64,000 bases of DNA, taken from assembly GCA_914767715.1 (NCBI GenBank), contig OU612066.1, positions 37,920,283 to 37,984,282 of the forward strand, given 5' to 3'. The notes under the pieces were generated by a model that saw only the letters and a list, made by a program, of their open reading frames with translations, made no database searches and had not been told where the DNA came from. Position 1 is the stretch's first letter; every line of letters begins with the position of its first letter. The stretch comes from Membranipora membranacea. Taxonomy: Eukaryota; Bryozoa; Gymnolaemata; Cheilostomatida; Membraniporidae. Both the position numbers and the translations under genes were made by a program. This document shows positions 57,901 to 64,000 of the stretch, in pieces.

Positions 57901-59836
57901 CATCAGCATACTTATAGATCTTTATGTTAGGGTGATCAGATTGAACCGTGTCAGTGTAGATGGAAAATAACAATGGAGATAAAACACACCCCTATGGGCA
58001 GCCAGTACTACTAGGTAAAATATCAGATTTATGACTGGAGATTCTAACATGCTGTCGTCGTTCACTGAGAAAAGAATTAATCAAATTTACATAATGAAAA
58101 GGTACACACATATCAATTAATTTATCTGCGAGAAATTTTGGCGATATCGTATTAAATGCCGAATAAAAATCTACAAACAAAGCTGTAGCATACCTCCTTG
58201 GTGTATCGAGGTGTTGCCTAACACTGTAGTCAAAAGCAATACATGCATCCTTTGTGCTACGAGACTTCCTATAAGAAAATTGGTTTTGATCTAACCTCAG
58301 AGTAGCACACAGTCTGTCTTTAATCAAATGCTCAAAAGTCTTCATAACTACCAAGGTCAAGGCGATAGGGCGATAATCATTCAGGGCTGACGGCTTAGGC
58401 TTCTTAGGAACAGGAACCACCTCCGATCTCCGCCATAGTTGAGGGATGTAACCAGCAGCCAGGCAGCGATTGAAAAGTGTGTGGAATATATCAGCGAGTT
58501 GGTTGGCGCATGATTTCAGAATCTCAGTTGGTACTGAGTCTGGTCCACTAGCTTTCCCGGGTACGCACCTCCCTAAAGCAGCGTTGACCTCAGCAATAGT
58601 GAAGTCTGGAACATTTGAAGGTGTGTCATCATGAGGCTGGAACTGGTGTGGTGTTTCGTCACGCTCAAACCTCAGGTTAAACTTGTTGAGGTTATCAGAG
58701 AGTTGAGGTAGATCACTTCGGGCGACAGTAGTGTCGACGGAGGGAGTGTTTTTGTTTAGATTGGACATTGATTTAATGCCTCTCCAGGCCTCCTTCATAT
58801 TCTTACACATTTGATCGAGTTTTCTACTACTGCAAGATTTTGTATGTATGTATCATGTATGTATGTATGTATGTATGTATGTATGTATGTATGTATGTAT
58901 GTATGTATGTATGTATGTATGTATGTATGTATGTATGTATGTATGTATGTATGTATGTATGTATGTATGTATGTATGTATGTATGTATGTATGTATGTAT
59001 GTATGTATGTATGTATGTATGTATGTATGTATGTATGTATGTATGTATGTATGTGGCTATCATCAACTGTTCATGTAGGTAGTGGGCACAATATAACATA
59101 TCTATAAGTGTATATGGGCCATGTGGGAGGTAGGTGACTCACTGGCAGGTTATAGATATTTACAGTGCCAGGTAGCGTTCCTTAGGTAGGAGTTACTTAG
59201 TATAATACGACATTCATTGGTGTGTAGTTATCGCCATTGAACAGACAATCACCGAAGGTGTACAATAGGTACAATTAAGAAGTGGCAGAGCTGCGCCAGG
59301 ATGTGCCAGGATGTGCCCGTATGTATCTTATTATATCTCACAGGAAAAGCAACACTACGCTGCCCTCACATGGATACGACCCTCATATAGATACAGCCAT
59401 CTGTGCAGACCAGAGCAATCTACTTTATTTTAAGTTCACCACACAAAAAATTTGCGTCAATGTGGTCAAGCCTTTCCTGATATTAATAAAAATATCGAGA
59501 AATACGGGTTATAAGTCGGTCAGGAGCTTCATGTCACCATTTTGACTCGAAAGTGACTGGACAAACAACCAAGAAGCAATCTTAAACTGATGATCCTGGC
59601 AAAAATATCAAAGATTCAATATACACAAAACAAAGTGTACACACAAACCACAGATCACAGCTGTGCGTGCATTGCGGGCTTACCAGATATAGTTTAGAGA
59701 TATCATGTCTCCAGAAGTGATTTAGCTTGTGAGTTATAACGTCGAGGTTAGCGAGAGGAAAGTTCACCTCACATGTCTCTATCAAGTCCGCACAGCGGTG
59801 TAAAATCCATCTATCTAAACTCGACAATTCCTCCAA
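48854..59836 (-). CDS. VARS: Valyl-tRNA synthetase, C-terminal six exons
   Basis: Partial gene; the catalytic half lies beyond the right edge. Six exons (59684-59836, 56242-56448, 54252-54375, 52620-52789, 49983-50135, 48854-48961) join in phase to 304 residues and a TGA. ValRS charges tRNA-Val with valine and edits mischarged threonine. The part seen is the anticodon-binding helical domain (SSLDRWILHRCADLIETCEV; LNHFWRHDISKLYL; LSPFMPYLSEELYQRLP; PSVCVAPFP) and the C-terminal coiled-coil arm (VERLNKKLHDLLISQKKLID). It ends with the acidic tail LGDDDDKD. Whether it is the cytosolic or mitochondrial enzyme is unresolved; HKLNHFW looks slightly closer to VARS2-type sequences. Confidence 0.9.
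49104..49372 (+). mobile_element. LINE 3' fragment in ValRS intron
   Basis: Plus-strand open stretch: QWFGHVQRRDSQEDIRKVCE, then RPRGRPKQRWSDTINADLRW, the C-terminal end of an RTE-type LINE protein, with a stop near 49357. It is flanked by TATATCATATAAGTAAAATG direct repeats (about 49083 and 49374, one or two differences), so it is a severely 5'-truncated insertion. Antisense to the host gene. Confidence 0.85.
49742..49952. repeat. 12-bp minisatellite in ValRS intron
   Basis: About 17 copies of AATACACAATGT with TATA and CGC variants, starting about 30 bases below a splice donor. Open in both directions, which explains the long ORFs here. Confidence 0.95.
49983..50135 (-). CDS. VARS: ValRS exon: C-terminal coiled coil
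   Basis: 51 codons, phase 0-0: EVEVERLNKKLHDLLISQKK continuing to PKELEKHLNK. The heptad pattern and charge match the tRNA-contacting coiled-coil arm of ValRS. Donor AAG before GTCAGA. Thirty-odd bases below it a 12-bp minisatellite begins. Confidence 0.85.
51779..51840. repeat. Three 20-bp tandem repeats in ValRS intron
   Basis: TGTGCGAGTAGTTGGTTGG occurs three times. Confidence 0.9.
52620..52789 (-). CDS. VARS: ValRS exon: beta segment before the coiled coil
   Basis: 170 nt, phase 1 to 0. Encodes YIMRPSRRVIPTDILSHIQS and LYVDTIPDSEDAVYELIIDG, matching the small alpha/beta region before the C-terminal arm. Donor GAGT before GTAAGT. Confidence 0.82.
52870..53420. repeat. Two-copy tandem duplication in ValRS intron
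   Basis: CGTCACTGGAACACCAGGGG near 52879 and GTGTCACTAGAACAACAGGGG near 53171 begin two diverged units of about 290 bp. Both contain GGTTTGATAT, TTGGTGAGATACT and CATGGTTGGTTGGACT. Confidence 0.75.
53440..53480. repeat. CACAGACA-type microsatellite
   Basis: Short irregular array of CACA and GACA units. Confidence 0.85.
54252..54375 (-). CDS. VARS: ValRS exon: helix after CVAPFP
   Basis: 124 nt, phase 0 to 1. YAEYMNAELDHHFDQVELIS, then SQINVFKAQFGLSYQTRKVG, fits the family's long helix and YxLT element. The donor AAAG before GTAGGA was chosen over AAG before GTTGGC because it joins the next exon in frame. Confidence 0.82.
55712..55748. repeat. Perfect hairpin in ValRS intron
   Basis: Arms AGCTCAAATATAGACA and TGTCTATATTTGAGCT (16 bp each) flank a 5-base loop. 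Confidence 0.9.
56242..56448 (-). CDS. VARS: ValRS exon: LSPFMPYLSEELYQRLP
   Basis: 69 codons, phase 0-0. Joins the previous exon as YL/ECSKEIIF, matching the family's YLECxKP segment. Contains the strongly conserved LSPFMPYLSEELYQRLP and the CVAPFPSSHE turn. Donor GAG before GTAGGT. Confidence 0.92.
56733..56766. repeat. Perfect 34-bp palindrome in ValRS intron
   Basis: TCACAGAGTAAGGATAT is followed immediately by its reverse complement, so there is no loop spacer. Confidence 0.92.
56974..56989 (+). repeat. G homopolymer, 16 bases
   Basis: Uninterrupted G run in a ValRS intron. Confidence 0.9.
57140..58810 (-). mobile_element. CR1/Rex-like LINE remnant in ValRS intron
   Basis: Same orientation as the host gene. 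GKASGPDSVPTEILKSC, LNDYRPIALTLVVMKTFEHL and FVDFYSAFNT mark RT motifs up to 57992. There a TAG replaces the Gln of the PQG motif (GCP-stop-GCVLSPLLF). The frame continues to YADDMVI near 57915, then further frames carry the RT C terminus (57434-57697, 57144-57437) to a (TC)n tract near 57187-57212. Stops and shifts show it is dead; the endonuclease is absent. Confidence 0.88.
58841..59054. repeat. (ATGT)n microsatellite, about 50 copies
   Basis: An almost pure GTAT array with one interruption near 58852. It gives ORFs in all frames (MYVC and YIHT repeats), none of which are genes. Confidence 0.97.
59684..59836 (-). CDS. VARS: ValRS exon: start of anticodon-binding domain
   Basis: 51 codons, phase 0-0, acceptor CCGTTTCAG and donor CTG before GTAAGC. 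LEELSSLDRWILHRCADLIE is the segment after the catalytic core in ValRS, where the linker meets the anticodon-binding helices. The preceding exon is outside the window. Confidence 0.9.
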
Positions 59837-60137
59837 CTGAAACGGCATAAAAAAACAAGTTTAAATATACAATCGATTTGATATTATTGATATTTTCACT
59901 TTGCATTGGTATGACTTATCCCATTAACCTGAATGTAGTGGGCGATTACTGTGCAACTTAAATTTTGGTCGAAAGCAGATGGGTGTAGCTTTAGATGAAG
60001 CTTTTCACTGCTTTATACTTGAAGTCATAAACAGACTGAAATTTTGTAAATTTCAATTTCGAGAAAACATCCTTGAATCATGTTATTGGTAGTATAACGC
60101 AAATCATTCATAAGCTTTTAATCTTTGAACCTCATTA
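59837..60137. other. ValRS intron sequence
   Basis: No exon of the synthetase or any other gene was recognised here or further right in the window. Confidence 0.45.
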
Positions 60138-61715
60138 GGAATACAACAAAGTTGTATTCCTTTTACTTTAGTAGGGTTTATTATTAGGAATACAACAAAG
60201 TTGTATTTCTTTTGTTTTAGTAGGGTTTATTATTATTTTTATTATTATTATTATTGCAACACTTTTTGGGCCTCTATAAGTCAAGAACTACCAGGCAGAA
60301 TTGGATGGAACTTTGTCATAATATAGTTCCATATGGCTAGCTAAGAAATTACAAAATGAATTTTTGAATTGTTATGTAATATAAGCTAATTAGACTAATT
60401 AGTGGAGGACGTTTTGACCTTTATATTGATCATATCTTGAGAACGAATCATGCGATTGAGGTAAAACTTGGGATTTGGGGGTTATGACATATACCGAATC
60501 TTATGACATCATCGATTTTGATGTCACATGACCCCAAATCCAATATGGCCGCCATAGAGAGTTAATTGCTGCCGATTAGCAGTTCTCATCATGCGATTGA
60601 GTTGGGACTTGGGATAAGGGGTTTTCGGCATATACCGAGTCTTATGACATCATCAATTATGATGTCACATGACCCGATATCCAATATGGCCACCATAAAC
60701 AGGAAGTGGCTGCCGATTAACAATTCTTATCATGCGATTGAGTTAAAACTTGGGATATGGGGGTTTTGGCATATACCGAATCTTATGACATCATCATTTT
60801 TAATAACACATGACCCGAAATCCAATATGGCCGCCATAGAGAGTTAATTGCTGCCGATTAGCAGTTCTCATCATGCGATTGAATTGAGACTTGGGATTTG
60901 GGGGTTTTGAACTATACCGAGTCCTATGACATCATCAATTATGATGTCACATGACCTCGATAATCAAATCTATTGGTTGTATTCCTTTATATTTGCTTGC
61001 AAATATGTTTACCGTTTCTAGTTATTTTTATTATTGCAACACTTTTTGGGCCTCTATAAGTCAAGAACTACCAGGCAGAATTGGATGTTGCTTGGTCACA
61101 ACATAGTTGCATATGTCTAGATAGGAAATTACTAAATGAGTTTTTGAATTGTTATGTAACACTCGCTAATTAGACTAATTAGTGAAGGAGGTTTTGCCGT
61201 TTTTATCAATCATACCTTGATTATACCAAAATTAAGTCTTCTATAACTCAAGAACTACTTGGCAGATTCTAATGATGCTTGGTCACAACATAGTCCTATA
61301 GGTCAAGATGAAAAAATGCTTGGACAATTTTTGAATTGTTATGCAATTTATTTGCTAATTACACTAATTAGTGGAGGATGTTTTTCCTTTTTCTTTTGGT
61401 GATATCTTGAGAACGAATCATGCGACTGAGTTGAAACTTGGGATATGGGGGTTTTGACTTATACCGAATCTTATGACATCATCAATTTTCATGTCACATG
61501 ACCCGAAATCCAATTATCCACCATAAAGAGTTAATTGCTGCCGATTAGCAGTTCTCATCATGCGATTGAGTTGAGACTTTAGATAAGGGGGTTTCGGCAT
61601 ATACCGAGTCTTATGACATCATCAATTATGATGTCACATGACCTCGATATTCAAATATATTGGTTGTATTCCTTTATATTTGCTTGCAAATATGTTTACC
61701 GTTTCTAGTTTGAAT
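60138..61715. repeat. Repeat family with about 141-bp monomers, two blocks
   Basis: Begins with AGGAATACAACAAAGTTGTA palindromes. Two blocks start CAACACTTTTTGGGCCTCTA (60257 and 61035) and end with TTGGTTGTATTCCTTTATAT (about 60970 and 61660). In between are monomers around CATGCGATTGAG (60449, 60590, 60731, 60872; then 61419, 61559). Monomers contain the palindrome TGACATCATCAATTATGATG and then TCACATGACC. No ORF of note. Probably a non-autonomous element with internal tandem repeats. Confidence 0.85.
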
Positions 61716-62501
61716 TATTTCTCATTGTAGCACAGTCGAGAAATGTATCATCCTTTTCCACACTTAAATATAACATAAATTCTTTGCAAATCATTTTGCA
61801 GTAGTTTGGAGAGTCTCTCTATTTAGGATACATTCTTTATGAATGAGTCCAATAATCCAGTATGAGTATGGAAATAGAATATTTAAAATTTGACCTAGCT
61901 ATCTATGTTCAGGTAGAGAGACTGAGCTGTGTCACACTTATTCCTAACTAGTATGCTAAACTCAAGCTCAATACATGGTCCTTTTTTGAGGATCATTGAA
62001 CAAACAGCTAAATCATCAAAAGTGATGGGTTTTAGTTTCATCAAAAAAACGGAGCTTTAATGATTTAAGTTACAATCAATATTGTGATGATATCTTGATA
62101 ACCTATTTTTCATTGGACAAAATGTGTTGGGACATTTATTGGCCAGAATCTTATAATAGATTTATTTTATTGAGCGTTCCTCACTGTATCATCCCATATA
62201 ATCACCAGATTTCGTTCTGAAGTCACATTGTGTAACTTCCTTAATACGAGGAAAGGCGACTAGGCATCAGTTTGACAGGGGCACTACCGTAATGGACATG
62301 GGAATTACACATTATTATAGTATTACTGGCACATGGTCAAACAATGTACAACCAAGTCCAAGGAAATAAGAATTCAGCATAGACGTAATAATAAACCTAG
62401 ACAGGACACTGTATATAGCTGAAGTGAGGCACTTAATTATGGTGACGCGACGTCACTGGAGGGTGTAGAAACAGTGGGTCTTACTCATAGCTATCATTGA
62501 T
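61716..62501. other. No supported gene
   Basis: Anonymous sequence between the two repeat systems. Confidence 0.4.
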
Positions 62502-64000
62502 TTACCTGTCCCAGCTCTGGTTAAATGTTGATAACTCAATTGGCTTCAATCGGAATTTAAGTTTGAAAATTGCAATAGATTCGGCAGCTTCTGGCGATCA
62601 TTTTGATAGTCTATTTAGCTTCGTAGCTTAAACATTATAAAAAAAAGCAAACTTTTGAAAACGGTGCAAAGCTATAATTGCAGTTTCAGTCCTGATTAAA
62701 TGCTTATATCTCAAACAATTTTGATGGAAACTTGAGTTTGAAAATTGCAATAGACTCAGCAGCTTCTGATGATCATGTTGATAGTCTGATTAGCTTCGTA
62801 GCTTAAATATTATAAAAAAATCAAGCTTTTGAAAACGGTGCATAGACTCAAAGCTATAATTTTTTTGCAGATTCAGCTCTGATTTAAAGTTTATTTCCTT
62901 ATCAATTTCGATGGGATTTTAAGTTTGAAAATTGCAATAGATTCAGTAGCTTGTGGAGATCATTTTGATGGTCTGTTCTGCCTTTTAGCTCAAGTATAAC
63001 CAGGGAGTTCAGGGCTTTCTTCCATGGAATAACTGAGGAAGCAAGAAATTGAATTTACTTGGTGAATACACAATTACCAAAGAAATAACTAATTTCATCT
63101 TTGGTTTTTTTAATGCTTTCTTGCCCATTTTGAGCCAGGCATACACAATAAGAAATGTCATGACCTTAGACAAAATATCCACCAACATTATTGAAACGTG
63201 ACCAACAGAGACAGTGGGAAGTAAACAAGTCAAGGCCGGACCTCACAAAGCTTCAAATAAAATTGAAGTTCATAGTAGACGATATTCTGTGTAGCTAATA
63301 TAATGGTCACTTTGGTGGGTCAAAAGTAAAGGCAGACCTCCTGCCCCGACAGCATACTCCTTGTCCTTACCTTAAATTAGCAGCCTGATGAGACAAGCAA
63401 CAGCTAAGTCAAGTAATTCAGGAAATCATAATACATCAATTCTGACAACGAAACACAATCTTTCGAACTTTTGAAATACATAGGTTAATTGTGGTCTGGT
63501 GGAGTCAGCAATAGAGCAACAGATTTCTAGATTTCTGAGTAAACAGCACTCATCAAGCTAAGCACTATTTGTTCACAATGGATAAGCCAGGCCAGAGCAG
63601 ATCTTCCGAACCACCAGTATGTAACTGTGATACAATGACTTCGGTTATACCAAGGAGGAAAGTCCTAAACTCCCTGGTCATACCTGAGCTACAAAGCTGA
63701 ACAGACCTTCAAAATGAGCCCCATAAGCTGCTGAGTCTATTGCAATTTTCAAATTGAAATCCCATTAAAATTGATTAGGAATTAAACTCTAAATCAGGGT
63801 TAAAACTGCAAAACAAATTATAGCTTTGAGTCTATGCACTGTTTTCAATAGCTTGCTTTTTTGATAATATTTAAGCTACGAAGCTAAACAGACTATCAAA
63901 ATGATCATCAGAAGCTGCTGAGTCTATTGCAATTTTCAAACTTAAATTCCGATTGAAGCCAATTGAGTTATCAAAATTTGACCAGAGCTGGGACAGGTAA
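62502..64000. repeat. Large inverted repeat with internal tandem units
   Basis: The left arm (62502 to about 63035) and right arm (about 63642-64000) are reverse complements. Left starts TTACCTGTCCCAGCTCTGG and the right arm ends with its complement at the last base of the window. Arms consist of units of about 185 bp carrying TTTGAAAATTGCAATAGA and AGCTTCGTAGCTTAA: three units on the left, two on the right. The central 600 bp has only an anonymous ORF (63009-63233). Resembles a foldback transposon. Confidence 0.85.

Noticed and set aside
58811-59107. ORFs of MYVC and YIHT repeats
   Set aside because: (ATGT)n microsatellite read in several frames.

Overview
The window is AT-rich animal DNA with GT-AG introns. 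Modular extracellular domains (LDLa, CUB), several decayed non-LTR retrotransposons, inverted-repeat elements and many minisatellites suggest a marine invertebrate; the phylum cannot be fixed from the sequence alone. All recognisable host genes lie on the minus strand.

Layout. 1-7.8 kb: a 62-bp minisatellite, one orphan exon candidate, a tRNA-Ala(AGC)-like gene, a tRNA-iMet-like pseudogene, and a copy of a minisatellite whose sequence comes from a splice junction of the next gene. 7.8-20.4 kb: a complete 20-exon DEG/ENaC sodium-channel gene. Hand-splicing closes to 954 codons (953 aa) with consistent phases throughout. Its extracellular region carries one LDLa domain, two CUB domains and an exon with two furin consensus sites. 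Exons 5-13, which encode all of this, total exactly 415 codons. They are bounded by phase-1 introns, so skipping them leaves a conventional 538-aa channel. A poly(A)-tailed LINE sits in intron 6 and a foldback MITE in intron 5. 21-36 kb: transposon territory. It holds an RT relic, a long-TIR element (23.3-25.9 kb, TSD CACCC), a TIR element (26.0-27.2 kb, TSD TAAAG), a long-TIR element carrying a Zn-knuckle plus endonuclease-like ORF (28.6-31.2 kb), a 12-bp minisatellite, and a frameshifted LINE (33.7-35.8 kb). 36-48 kb: mostly empty, except for a duplicated pair of tiny two-exon genes (80 and 85 aa) with matching TATA boxes, a shared leader block and upstream ORFs. 48.8-59.8 kb: the last six exons (304 aa) of a valyl-tRNA synthetase gene, with introns full of repeats and another CR1-like LINE. 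60.1-64 kb: a ~141-bp monomer repeat family and a large inverted repeat that reaches the window edge.

The most notable object is the channel. It joins DEG/ENaC pore machinery to the CUB and LDLa modules that elsewhere form separate auxiliary subunits of ionotropic receptors, and adds possible proteolytic control. The domain calls are read directly from the sequence. The functional ideas are inference.
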